Origin: JBBQZL01 sp038207745
Lineage (GTDB): Bacteria; Actinomycetota; Thermoleophilia; Solirubrobacterales; 70-9
Direction of reading: 5' to 3'
Assembly: GCA_038207745.1 (NCBI GenBank)
Contig: JBBQZL010000065.1
Coordinates: forward strand, 1 to 12,412
Length of the DNA stretch: 12,412 bases
Positions 1-7,793 of the stretch are shown one piece after another; the stretch's first letter is position 1; each line of letters opens with the position of its first letter. Made by a program: the position numbers and the translations under genes. Under the pieces are notes generated by a model that saw nothing but the letters and a program-made list of their open reading frames with translations, was not told the origin of the DNA and did not search any database.

Positions 1-381
1 GAGCTTGGTTCCCCGGGTCGGCTGCAGGATCAAGGGCTGGACGCCGCCGATCGCCGGGTCGTGCAGAAGCGTCTTCGAGATCTGGAACAGGCAATCCGGC
101 TCAAGCACGGTGTCGGAGTTGAGAACCATCACCATCGGCGATGCGGTGCGGTCGATGCCGATGTTGACCGCGGTCGAGAAGCCGAGATTTCGGGGCAGGG
201 CGAAGTGGTCGATGCCCTCCTTTTCGAGGTATTCGACCGTGCCGTCGATTGAGCCGTTGTCGACCACAAAGAGCTCTGTGTGCACACTTCGCTGCGCGCG
301 TATCGAAGCCACGCACGTCTTCAGATCCTCCAAACCGTTCCAGCTCGGGATCACAATTGCTATCCCGTCCCGGTGACCCAT
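1..381 (-). CDS. Family 2 glycosyltransferase, N-terminal part (cut by window edge)
   Basis: Reading the minus strand from ATG at 381 gives 127 codons with no stop before the window edge, so only the N-terminal half is present. The translation shows a typical GT2 GT-A fold start: IAIVIPSWNG (residues 7-16), the nucleotide-binding acidic stretch VVDNGSIDGT (39-48), NLGFSTAVNIG (65-75) and the DxD-equivalent VLNSDTVLEP (86-95). This pattern is typical of rhamnosyltransferase-like GT2 enzymes of O-antigen and cell-wall glycan loci, which transfer a sugar from a nucleotide donor to a growing lipid-linked chain on the cytoplasmic side. Donor and linkage cannot be read from the sequence. An in-frame ATG at 405 would add eight residues (MQSCQAGQ). 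I prefer 381 because family members begin close to the IVIPSWNG strand, and an AGG lies about 8 nt upstream. The gene is divergent from the WsaF-like gene that begins at 425. Confidence 0.9.
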   Translation of the reverse strand, partial: MGHRDGIAIVIPSWNGLEDLKTCVASIRAQRSVHTELFVVDNGSIDGTVEYLEKEGIDHFALPRNLGFSTAVNIGIDRTASPMVMVLNSDTVLEPDCLFQISKTLLHDPAIGGVQPLILQPTRGTKL

Positions 382-424
382 TTGACCAGCCTGACAGCTT
401 TGCATCGAAGATGTCTGCCCCGTT

Positions 425-1894
425 TTGACTTTGTTACTCGGATATCGTGATCGCGTGCGCTTCCGGACAATCTCTCTAGCGGCTCGGCTACTCGGCAATT
501 CCGCTTCGCGTCGCCGGTCTGCAGGCGTCGTGGGAGCGCTGGGGCTGGCTGTGGCGCTGTTGCTCGGAGCCGCGGTCGGGGCGAACGCCGAGAGCGGTGG
601 ATGGCTTGCAGCCGGGCTGATCGGACTCGCACTGGCCGGGGCGGTTGCGGGTGCATTGATCGGGCGGTCGCTGATCAGGGGTGCCGAGTCGGCCCGGCAG
701 GTCCGCAGTGGTTTCTGGATCAACCAGAAGATCGAGCCGCTGGTTCTCGAGGTCTCGGATCAGGCGCCGGTCCGGATCAACATCATCCATCCCTCGATCG
801 ACCTGAAGCATTTTTTTGGCGGCTTCATCGCCGTCTTCAATCTCGCGGCGAGGCTTGCCGCGCGAGGGCACCGGGTCCGCCTGCTGGGCCTCGAGGCGTC
901 GGATCTGCCCGCCGATTGGCGGGAGCGGATCGGCGCCTATGAGGGCATCGGTGGGGCGATCGGTGAAATCGAGGTCGAGATCGCCTCCGATCGCGCGGTT
1001 CCGATCAGCTGCAACCCCGACGATCGCCTTGTCGCAACCCATTGGACCGCAGCCCACGTTGCCGCCGCAGCACTACCGGATCTCCAGACCGAGCGGTTCC
1101 TGTATCTGATCCAGGAGTACGAGCCGTTCATCTTCCCGATGAGCAGCGCCGCCGCCCTGGCGCGGGCGAGCTACGATCTCCCGCACACCGCGATGTTCTC
1201 CACCGGTCTCCTGCGCGAGTGGTTTGTCAACAACCGGATCGGGGTCTTTGCCGACGGCGTCGAGGCCGGTGACGGCCGCTCGGTCACCTTCGAGAACGCG
1301 ATCACGCCGGTCGGCCCGGTCAGCGCCACAGAGCTGGACAGACCCGGCCCACGGCGTCTGGTCTTCTATGCGCGACCTGAGCAGCATGCGTCCAGAAACC
1401 TCTTCGAGATCGGCGCGATGGCACTGGATGAGGCGGTCGCCGCGGGACACTTCCAGGGCTGGGATCTGGCCGCAATGGGAACGGTCGATATTGCAGGTGG
1501 AACGCTCGAGTTGCCGCGCTCCGGTGCCTCGATGAAGGTGCTTCCACGGTCCGCGCAGGCCGAGTACGGGCGATTGCTCGGAACTTCTGATCTCGGGATG
1601 TCCCTGATGTACACGCCACACCCGAGCCTGGTCCCGATCGAGATGGCGGCGGCGGGCATGGTCACAGTCACCAACACCTTCGAGAACAAGGACGCTCCTG
1701 CCCTGGCCGGGATCTCGGCCAATCTGATTGCCGCACCGCCCAGTGTGGAGGGCGTCGCCGGGGCGCTGATCGAGGCCGAGGGCCGGGTCGGTGACCTCGA
1801 GGGTCGCGCCGAGGGCTCGCATGTCGATTGGCCGAGCAGCTGGGACGATGCTCTCGGCGAGGACCAGCTCGCCGCAGTCGAGCGGTTGATCTAG
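425..1894 (+). CDS. Membrane-anchored WsaF-like glycosyltransferase (GT4, GT-B fold)
   Basis: This 489-residue protein has two hydrophobic segments (about 34-53 and 58-78) that form a membrane hairpin, followed by a cytoplasmic glycosyltransferase of about 375 residues. The catalytic part starts at RINIIHPSIDLKHFFGG (117-133) and carries LYLIQEYEP (226-234), FYARPEQHASRN (314-325) and a donor-site-like segment TPHPSLVPIEMAAAG (397-411). These match residues 536-911 of the fusion protein at 2968-5703 almost along the whole length, so the two are paralogs. The family resembles WsaF, the rhamnosyltransferase of Geobacillus S-layer glycan synthesis; rhamnose as donor here is inference. The first possible codon is TTG at 425 and no clear ribosome site precedes it. 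GTG at 455 (VRFRTISLA) is equally plausible and keeps both membrane segments. The stop TAG is at 1892-1894, 47 nt before the methyltransferase ATG, so the two are probably co-transcribed. Confidence 0.88.
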   Translation: MTLLLGYRDRVRFRTISLAARLLGNSASRRRSAGVVGALGLAVALLLGAAVGANAESGGWLAAGLIGLALAGAVAGALIGRSLIRGAESARQVRSGFWINQKIEPLVLEVSDQAPVRINIIHPSIDLKHFFGGFIAVFNLAARLAARGHRVRLLGLEASDLPADWRERIGAYEGIGGAIGEIEVEIASDRAVPISCNPDDRLVATHWTAAHVAAAALPDLQTERFLYLIQEYEPFIFPMSSAAALARASYDLPHTAMFSTGLLREWFVNNRIGVFADGVEAGDGRSVTFENAITPVGPVSATELDRPGPRRLVFYARPEQHASRNLFEIGAMALDEAVAAGHFQGWDLAAMGTVDIAGGTLELPRSGASMKVLPRSAQAEYGRLLGTSDLGMSLMYTPHPSLVPIEMAAAGMVTVTNTFENKDAPALAGISANLIAAPPSVEGVAGALIEAEGRVGDLEGRAEGSHVDWPSSWDDALGEDQLAAVERLI

Positions 1895-1933
1895 TCTTGC
1901 GTACTGTGCAGGGAGATTCTCCAAACCGCATCC

Positions 1934-1939
1934 AGGAGG
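1934..1939 (+). promoter_or_regulatory. Strong Shine-Dalgarno (AGGAGG) very close to the methyltransferase ATG
   Basis: AGGAGG lies only 2 nt before the ATG at 1942, closer than usual. GTG at 1957 is 17 nt away, which is too far. The site therefore supports a start near 1942 but not perfectly. In-frame TTG at 1897 or GTG at 1906 would place the site inside the coding sequence. Confidence 0.4.
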
Positions 1940-1941
1940 GA

Positions 1942-2949
1942 ATGCGCAAAGGCCGGGTGAACGCGGCGAGGGCGCGCCGGGTTGCGCGCCGGATGCTTGA
2001 CGCGGCCCACGCCAGCGGGCCGCCCAAACCACCGAGCACGGGCCAGGCGGCCTATGACTCCTGGCTTGTCGGTCTCTACGACGAGAAGCTGAGCGAGCTC
2101 GACCGGGCGTGTGCGGACGCCGGCGCCGAGGCTCTGCCGCTGTTTCGCGATCTCGACGACGACCTCTGGGCAATCCTGCTCGGTCGCCAGTACACGAGGT
2201 ACCCGAACATCCGTGCGCTGATGTCCGGTGCGCCGGACCCGAGCCTCCAGGTTCGCTGGAACGGGGCAACCGGCCTCGAGCTGCTCAACCAGAGCCGGTC
2301 GTTCTACGTCAAGGCGAAGGTACAGATCGAGAAGCACGGACCCGTCGGACTGCCCTCGGCGAAGGTGCTTGATTTCGGGTGCGGCTGGGGAAGGCTGACA
2401 CGGTTCTTCTCACGTGATCTGGAGCCGGGTGCACTGTTCGGATGCGACCCGGTTGAGGAGATCCTCGATGTCTGCCGTGAGACGCGAGTGCCGGCAACCC
2501 TTGCGCAGAGCGAGTTTGTTCCCCAACGTCTGCCATTCGATGAGCGCTTTGACGTGGTCTTCTCGTTCTCGGTCTTCACCCACATCTCAGAGTCAGCCGC
2601 GCGTTCGTGCCTGGAGGCGATCCACGGCGGGATGAAGGCGGGTGGATTGCTGCTGGTGACGATCAGGCCACCTGCATACCTCACCTTCTGCGACGCGATG
2701 CACCCGATCCGGGGCTCGCTCGGGCCTGATCACCTCGCCAGGATGGCGGAGCCCCACTATCTCTTCGTCCCGCACCCGGCCGACCCGTCCCATCCCCAGT
2801 TCGATGGCACGGAGATGACCTACGGCGAGACCGTGATCACGATCCCCTATGTAAAGGAGAACTGGTCCGATCTGTTCGAACTGGCCGAGGTGGGCATGCT
2901 GACCGGCGACATGTATCAGGTGGTCTTGACATTGCGGCGGGTCGGCTGA
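1942..2949 (+). CDS. Class I SAM-dependent methyltransferase
   Basis: The protein has 335 residues if it starts at ATG 1942. It contains a Rossmann-fold methyltransferase core: motif I KVLDFGCGWGRLTRFF (141-156), the acidic end of strand 2 in LFGCDPVEEI (165-174), and the motif IV region FDVVFSFSVFTHI (203-215), followed by a GGLLLVTIRP strand (234-243). About 135 residues precede the core, rich in Arg/Lys at first and then in acidic helices. They have no recognised domain and may bind the acceptor. A location directly downstream of a WsaF-like glycosyltransferase suggests a glycan as substrate, for example sugar O-methylation, but the acceptor cannot be read from the sequence. Upstream in-frame starts exist (TTG 1897, GTG 1906, and ATG 1828 inside the previous gene). 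The AGGAGG at 1934 favours 1942. The gene converges on the fusion glycosyltransferase gene, with 18 nt between the stops. Confidence 0.85.
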   Translation: MRKGRVNAARARRVARRMLDAAHASGPPKPPSTGQAAYDSWLVGLYDEKLSELDRACADAGAEALPLFRDLDDDLWAILLGRQYTRYPNIRALMSGAPDPSLQVRWNGATGLELLNQSRSFYVKAKVQIEKHGPVGLPSAKVLDFGCGWGRLTRFFSRDLEPGALFGCDPVEEILDVCRETRVPATLAQSEFVPQRLPFDERFDVVFSFSVFTHISESAARSCLEAIHGGMKAGGLLLVTIRPPAYLTFCDAMHPIRGSLGPDHLARMAEPHYLFVPHPADPSHPQFDGTEMTYGETVITIPYVKENWSDLFELAEVGMLTGDMYQVVLTLRRVG

Positions 2950-2969
2950 GCCGCCCACCGACGGCGCTC
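2948..2969. terminator. Possible bidirectional hairpin between convergent genes
   Basis: GAG-C-CGCC (2948-2955) can pair with GGCG-CTC (2963-2969) around a 7-nt loop, with one bulged C. The hairpin overlaps the last bases of both converging genes. There is no T tract on either side, so it is not a canonical intrinsic terminator. Confidence 0.3.
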
Positions 2970-5703
2970 AGCAGTCCTCCAACATCGCGAGGATGCGGGC
3001 CGTCACCTCGGGGGAGAAGGTGCGCTCCCAATCGCTGCTCCAATTGACTGCGGAGCCTTCAACCCGGGAGCGGTGATCGCCGACCCGATCAACGGCGGTG
3101 CGCAATCCCTCGGCGATGTCGTCGGGACCCGGCGTCACGGTGATCAGGTTCGGCGAGATTGCGGCCATCGCCTCGGGGGTCTTGATATCGAAGCTGTTGG
3201 TCACGGTGAGCATCCCGGCCGAGGCCATCTCGATCGGCACCAGGCTCGGGTGCGGGGTGAGCATCAGGGAGAGGCCGACATCGTGGGAGCCGAGTAGGTC
3301 GCCATAGGTGCTCTGGCTCTTCCGGGTCAGCAGCTCGAGGTCTGTTGATCCCGTCAGCCGGACGCGATTGCGCCCGCCGACGGACCCGATTCCGTAGAAC
3401 TCCCATTCCGGCCCGAACACACCCTGCTCGATTGCGGACGCGATCGAGATCATCCCGAGCTCGAACATGTTGCGCGCGGCATGCGGTTCCGGGCGGGCAT
3501 AGAAGAGAAGCCGCCTGGTGGTGCGCTCCGCGAGTTCGGCTTCGGTTGGCGGCGTCACGGGCGTGATCGCATTCTGAAACGAGATCGACTGCCGGCCGGA
3601 CTGTTGTCCGCCGGGTGAGAAGACACCGAACCCGCGCTCCTTGAAGAACGACCGCAGCAGTTCGGTCGAGAAGAGCGCATGGTGGGGAAAGTCATATGGC
3701 TTACCGGCAAGTGCCGCCCATGAACCCATTACGAATGTGTACGGCTCGTACTCCTGGATCAAGTAGAGAAACCGGTCTCGTTCGGTCAGCGCCCGCCCCC
3801 GCTCGGCGTGGTGTGCGGTCCACCAGGTTGTCGCGACGAAACGATCCCGCGGGCTGATCGTCAAGGGCTGGTCCGCGCCTCGGGCAAAGGCGACTTCGAC
3901 ACTCTCGAGTCCCTGCTCCAGCCCGGCGTATGACTGGACCTGATCCCGCCATGTGCGCGGAAGGATCGGGTTCGCGTCGACCGCGACGATCCGGACGCGC
4001 AGGCCGGACTCCACAAGCTTGCGTGCCAGGTTGTACTTGGCGATGTATCCCCCGAAAAGGTGCCGGAGGTCAATAGTCGGTATCAGCAGATTGATCCGCT
4101 CCGGCTCGCTCTCGCTGACCGATATCTCGAACGGGGCGATCATCCGTTGCAGATCGGCAGTGCCCTTCTCGCCAACGAACGAAGCGGTCCTCGAAGGCTC
4201 AGGCGGCAGGCTGGCGTCGTAGACGGAGCCGTAGGGCCGCTCGGTGCGACGCGAGCGGGTGGCGATAAGGTGCCGCCAGAGGATTCCCTCAACCAGGATC
4301 TTCTCGTTACCGAGCGTCTCTGTGTGGCCAAGGAGGCGACGCAGCGGTCGTAGGGCAAGCCAGCCGAACGCTAAGGGAGAGTGCTCGGCTCGAGCGATCC
4401 GGTGAAGCATTCTCCGGTCCCGCATCCCGAGCCTGTCCGAACACCTCGCCAGCAGCACCGATGCGAGCAGGTCGACTCGGCGGTATCCATAGAAATAGGC
4501 GGACCGCCAGCCGCTGACGAAGGCCTTCCAGGCGCGCGGGTCGAGCAGGCCCCGGCGCTTCAGCGGGCTGGCCGCCTCGCTTGCGCGGTTGGCGGCCTCA
4601 TGTCCGAGCGCGGCGCGATGGTGTTGGACATAGTCATAGAGAGGCCGGTCGACGTAGGCGATCCGGCCGATAGAGAGAGCGACGAGCGCCAGCCATTGAT
4701 CGTGGAACTGCTCGCCCGGCGTGACCGGGAACGGCAGTGAGCGGACCAGCACCTCCCGGGTGAACATCGATGCGGCCCCGGTCACCGTGTTGGCGACCAG
4801 CAGGGAGGCGAGATCGTCGTGGTTGTTCCGGCGCTCTGTCCAGTAGGTGTCCGCGATCACCCTGCCGTCTGTGTCGACGATGCGCTGATCACTGTAGACA
4901 AGCCGGGCGTCGCCGATCCCCTCTCGCAGGACGCCGAGCTTCTCCGGATACCAGCGGTCGTCCTGATCGCAAAGCGCGATCAGTTCCGTCTCTGCCGGAG
5001 CAATTTCCAGCGCCCGTTCAAAGTTGCGATAGAAGCCGAGGCGGCGCTCCGACCGCGAGACGATGAAGCGGGGATCGCCGTCCACCACATCGAGCATCTG
5101 CCGGTGGCGATCTGGAGAGGAGCAGTCGTCGCTGATCACGCAGACCCAGTCGGTATCGGACTGCTCCCGGATCGAATCGATCTGAACCCGGAACAGCTCG
5201 ATCTTGGGCTCGAATGTGGCCATGCAGATTGCGATCGGCGGTCTGCCCCCTTCGGCGACGCCGGCGGGCAGCGGCATCGGTTGGTCCGTCGCCACCACGT
5301 TGATCGCCCCCAACTCGGCGCTGACCGTCGTGCCACCCTCCAGCCCTGCCGAGATCTCCACCGGGATTGGGCCCTCGTAGTCCAGTGCCGGGACCGGGAC
5401 CGTTGCCCAGAAGGCGCTGCGAAAGGAGTGAACGCCGGGATCCTCGACCGAGGCAGGATCAGTTTCGATTGTTGCCTCATCGTCTTCGGAGAGCATCGGG
5501 TGCAGCGATCGAAACAGATCGAGCCTCGGCATCCGCAGCGCAGCCACGGTCGTCGCATTGCCCCTGACGATCAGATCGATCGACTCAACGCGCCTATCGC
5601 GATGGAAGCAGGTGCCGTAGATGAAGACGGCGGTTGCCCGGCCCACCGGGATGCTGGCCGGGAGGCGCGTCTCCAGCGTGATCTCCAGCCCGGAGTCCGA
5701 CAT
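2968..5703 (-). CDS. Bifunctional GT2 / WsaF-like glycosyltransferase fusion
   Basis: This 911-residue protein has four parts. Residues 1-145 form a beta-rich N-terminal module of unknown function. Residues 157-360 are a GT2 GT-A domain with IAICMATFEP (157-166), VISDDCSS (189-196), LCDQDDRWYPEK (244-255) and FHDQW (333-337). Residues 361-530 are a mainly helical connector. Residues 536-911 are a WsaF-like GT-B domain with RINLLIPTIDLRHLFGG (536-552), LYLIQEYEP (646-654), FYARPEPHAARN (734-745) and TPHPSLVPIEMASAG (816-830). Both catalytic domains look intact, so the protein could add two sugars in succession to one chain; that is inference. It is the last gene of the operon. Its ATG at 5703 is 3 nt after the permease stop, and GAGGA at 5714-5718 lies inside the permease gene. 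The N-terminal half is paralogous to 10350-11996 and the C-terminal half to 425-1894. Confidence 0.92.
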   Translation of the reverse strand: MSDSGLEITLETRLPASIPVGRATAVFIYGTCFHRDRRVESIDLIVRGNATTVAALRMPRLDLFRSLHPMLSEDDEATIETDPASVEDPGVHSFRSAFWATVPVPALDYEGPIPVEISAGLEGGTTVSAELGAINVVATDQPMPLPAGVAEGGRPPIAICMATFEPKIELFRVQIDSIREQSDTDWVCVISDDCSSPDRHRQMLDVVDGDPRFIVSRSERRLGFYRNFERALEIAPAETELIALCDQDDRWYPEKLGVLREGIGDARLVYSDQRIVDTDGRVIADTYWTERRNNHDDLASLLVANTVTGAASMFTREVLVRSLPFPVTPGEQFHDQWLALVALSIGRIAYVDRPLYDYVQHHRAALGHEAANRASEAASPLKRRGLLDPRAWKAFVSGWRSAYFYGYRRVDLLASVLLARCSDRLGMRDRRMLHRIARAEHSPLAFGWLALRPLRRLLGHTETLGNEKILVEGILWRHLIATRSRRTERPYGSVYDASLPPEPSRTASFVGEKGTADLQRMIAPFEISVSESEPERINLLIPTIDLRHLFGGYIAKYNLARKLVESGLRVRIVAVDANPILPRTWRDQVQSYAGLEQGLESVEVAFARGADQPLTISPRDRFVATTWWTAHHAERGRALTERDRFLYLIQEYEPYTFVMGSWAALAGKPYDFPHHALFSTELLRSFFKERGFGVFSPGGQQSGRQSISFQNAITPVTPPTEAELAERTTRRLLFYARPEPHAARNMFELGMISIASAIEQGVFGPEWEFYGIGSVGGRNRVRLTGSTDLELLTRKSQSTYGDLLGSHDVGLSLMLTPHPSLVPIEMASAGMLTVTNSFDIKTPEAMAAISPNLITVTPGPDDIAEGLRTAVDRVGDHRSRVEGSAVNWSSDWERTFSPEVTARILAMLEDC
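3224..3252 (-). repeat. Near-identical paralogous DNA segment, inverted copy of 1619-1647
   Basis: The minus strand of this segment matches 1619-1647 of the plus strand at 28 of 29 positions. It encodes the conserved HPSLVPIEM motif. A second match, 3741-3761 against 1107-1127, is identical over 21 nt and encodes the IQEYEP motif. These arise from the duplicated WsaF-like domain and form widely spaced inverted repeats. Confidence 0.85.
5021..5043 (-). repeat. 23-nt identical segment shared with 11242-11264 (direct repeat)
   Basis: This segment is identical to 11242-11264 in the same orientation. It encodes the end of the conserved LGFYRNFER stretch of the paralogous GT2 domains. It is the longest exact match I noticed between the two GT2 genes, which lie about 6.2 kb apart. 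Confidence 0.85.
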
Positions 5704-5706
5704 CGG

Positions 5707-6570
5707 CTAGAGATCCTCTGCGATTCTCGGGGCCTCACGATTGAAGAGCCAGACGGAGATCACGCAGACCGAGATGTAGATCGCAACTGCGGGTGCGAGA
5801 TGCAGCCAGCCACCCGCCGAGGAGAGGGCGCCGGGAGCCGAGGGGTCGACGACCCAGGTTCGCATCTGCTCGAAGATCGGCGTCAGTGGATTGATTTCAA
5901 TCAGGTCTCTGTACTTCTCGGGCACCGCCTCGATCGGATAGAGCACCGGCGTCGCGTAGAAAAGCACCGTGCCCATCACGCTCCAGATTATCGCCACATC
6001 CCGATAGCGGACGTAGAGCACCGAGAGGATAGACGAGACCGCAGTCGTGATCACGGCGAGCAGGATGATTGTGATCGGGAACAAGAGCCAGGTCCATGTC
6101 GGTGCGACCTGAAAGGCCAGCAGGAAGACAAGCACGGCGACCAGGTTGAGACAAAGGTTGAAGAAGCTGGTCAGAACCGTCGAGAGCGGGATCACGAGGC
6201 GCGGGAATTGGGTCTTGCGGACGATCCCCTCCTGGCCGACGACCGACGCGACAGCCGCCATCGTCGCCTCCTGGAAGAACCCGAAGACGACGATGTTGAG
6301 CAGGAGGAGCACCGGATAATTCTCGACCTGCGAGCCGATCCTGAAGATCTGGGTGAAGACGAACAGCAGGACCGCGAAAAGCATCAGGGGCCGGATCAGG
6401 GACCAGATGTAGCCGAGCGCCGTGTCGAAGTAGGTCTTCTTGAAATCGGTGACGGAGATCAGCAGCAGCAGGTCGAAGAAGCGCCTGTTTCCGCCGCCGA
6501 TGGCTGACGGACCGCGAACCTCGCGAAGCTGGGGCGCCTCGGGCGTCGCTTCGCCAATCGATTCGCTCAT
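5707..6570 (-). CDS. wzm: Polysaccharide ABC exporter permease (Wzm/TagG type)
   Basis: A 287-residue ABC-2 type permease of normal family length with about six membrane segments (roughly 55-77, 86-108, 127-153, 160-184, 192-215, 258-277). Family hallmarks visible are the amphipathic lead-in TDFKKTYFDTALGYIWSLIRP (parts of 41-61), FRIGSQVENYP (76-86), VRYRDV (187-192), ATPVLYPIE (206-214) and NPLTPIFE (227-234). With the adjacent ATPase it would form the channel that moves a finished lipid-linked polysaccharide across the cytoplasmic membrane. The start ATG at 6570 overlaps the stop of the ATPase gene in an ATGA arrangement, which indicates translational coupling and matched amounts of the two subunits. 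An AGGCGG lies about 6 nt upstream. O-antigen, teichoic acid and S-layer glycan permeases look alike at this level, so the exact substrate is open. Confidence 0.95.
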   Translation of the reverse strand: MSESIGEATPEAPQLREVRGPSAIGGGNRRFFDLLLLISVTDFKKTYFDTALGYIWSLIRPLMLFAVLLFVFTQIFRIGSQVENYPVLLLLNIVVFGFFQEATMAAVASVVGQEGIVRKTQFPRLVIPLSTVLTSFFNLCLNLVAVLVFLLAFQVAPTWTWLLFPITIILLAVITTAVSSILSVLYVRYRDVAIIWSVMGTVLFYATPVLYPIEAVPEKYRDLIEINPLTPIFEQMRTWVVDPSAPGALSSAGGWLHLAPAVAIYISVCVISVWLFNREAPRIAEDL

Positions 6571-7793
6571 CGCGACCCGCCTGGCTCAGTCTGGATCGAG
6601 ATCTCCGCCGGGACCGTGACCACACCGGTGCCTCCGGGCATCCCGTAGACAACGAAGTCGAGCGCGTCGATCGGTTGCAGCCCGACGATGTTGCTCTCTC
6701 GGTGGCGAAGCGCGAAGCAACGGACGTAGTAGTGCCCGGGAACCAACGGGTTATCGACCTTGGCGCTGACCCGGATCCGCTCGCCTGCCTCGATCCTGCC
6801 CTGCCCTGCCCCGTTGCCCTCGTGTTCGTCGTTGAAGCCGAAGACGGTGAGACCGTCCGCACTGTTGAAATGAAAACCGAAGATCGGCCGATCAAGTTCG
6901 GTGCGTGCCTCGAGTTCAACCGTCAGCCGGATCGGTTCCCCGACCTCGAGGTTGTCGACGCGCTCGCCCGATGAGTTCTCGAGCCAGGCATCGATCAGCT
7001 TGGTGTGCAGGTCCGGGATGCCGACGCGCTCGTCTGAGCCATTGCCGGTGAAACCACCAAAGTTGAGCTTCAGATAGTGGCTCCCCACCTCCTCCGGGTC
7101 ACCGATCTGCGTGATCTCACCGTCGTCGATCAGCATTGCCCGGTGGCAGTAGGTGTCGATCGCACCCATGTCGTGGGTGACCAGCACGATGGTCTTGTCC
7201 GATTCCCGCATCTCGTGGAAGACATCGGCGCACTTCTGTTGAAAGGAGGCATCTCCAACCGCGAGCACCTCGTCGATCAGCATGATGTCGGCATCGGCCT
7301 GGAGCATCGTCGCGAAGGCGAGCCGGACCATCATCCCGGAGGAGTAGTTCTTCAGCTTCAGCTCCGCAAACTCCTCGAGCTCGGCGAACTCGAGCACGGC
7401 ATCGAGGCGGTTCCGGGCTTCCTGCCGGGAGAGCCCCATCATGACGCCGTTCAGCGCCACGTTGTCGCGAGCGGTCAGGTCAGGGTTGAAGCCGACCCCG
7501 AGCTCGATGAAGGGCGCGACGCGGCCCGCCATCCGGATTGTGCCTGCGTCGGCGCGATAGATGCTCGCGAGGATCTTGAGCAACGTGCTCTTGCCGGAAC
7601 CGTTGCGGCCGACGATTCCGAAGAACTCTCCGCGCCGGATCTCGAATGAGACTCCCCGAAGCGCTCTCAGTTCACGATACTCGCGTCGCGCAAACGGGTG
7701 AACGGCCCTTTCCTTGAGGGAGTCGACCCGGTGTTCCGGAATCTGAAAGGTCTTCTCGACTCCACGGGCCTCGATCACGACGGGGTCGTTCAT
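6567..7793 (-). CDS. wzt: Polysaccharide ABC exporter ATPase with C-terminal glycan-recognition domain (Wzt type)
   Basis: The protein has 408 residues. The nucleotide-binding domain (about 1-245) has Walker A GRNGSGKST (62-70), the signature YSSGM (150-154), Walker B IMLIDE (170-175) and the H-loop histidine in THDM (207). Residues 260-405 form a beta-rich extension with PIFGFHFNSADGLTVFG (303-319) and GHYYVRCFAL (353-362). This is typical of the Wzt C-terminal domain that, in enteric O9a/O8 systems, binds the modified non-reducing end of the glycan and licenses export. Shorter TagH-like ATPases without it would end near residue 250. The extension therefore suggests export of a completed, probably end-capped chain. 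ATG at 7793 is chosen because it overlaps the preceding stop as ATGA and directly precedes the VIEARGVEKTF strand. A reading start at 7877 would add 28 residues that overlap the upstream gene. Confidence 0.96.
   Translation of the reverse strand: MNDPVVIEARGVEKTFQIPEHRVDSLKERAVHPFARREYRELRALRGVSFEIRRGEFFGIVGRNGSGKSTLLKILASIYRADAGTIRMAGRVAPFIELGVGFNPDLTARDNVALNGVMMGLSRQEARNRLDAVLEFAELEEFAELKLKNYSSGMMVRLAFATMLQADADIMLIDEVLAVGDASFQQKCADVFHEMRESDKTIVLVTHDMGAIDTYCHRAMLIDDGEITQIGDPEEVGSHYLKLNFGGFTGNGSDERVGIPDLHTKLIDAWLENSSGERVDNLEVGEPIRLTVELEARTELDRPIFGFHFNSADGLTVFGFNDEHEGNGAGQGRIEAGERIRVSAKVDNPLVPGHYYVRCFALRHRESNIVGLQPIDALDFVVYGMPGGTGVVTVPAEISIQTEPGGSR

Noticed and set aside
382..453. TTGACC (382-387) and TTGACT (425-430) as -35 boxes for the divergent genes
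   Set aside because: No acceptable -10 element occurs at 16-18 nt from either. TTGACT also coincides with the candidate TTG start codon.
1073..2269. Minus-strand open frame of 398 codons
   Set aside because: It is antisense to the WsaF-like gene and the methyltransferase, spans their junction and has a low-complexity Arg/Gly/Pro-rich translation with no motif.
4819..6507. Long plus-strand open frame (562 codons) antisense to the fusion glycosyltransferase and permease
   Set aside because: It lies opposite two clearly recognisable genes. Its translation is rich in Arg/Asp/His/Gln without domain motifs, as expected for an antisense frame in GC-rich DNA.
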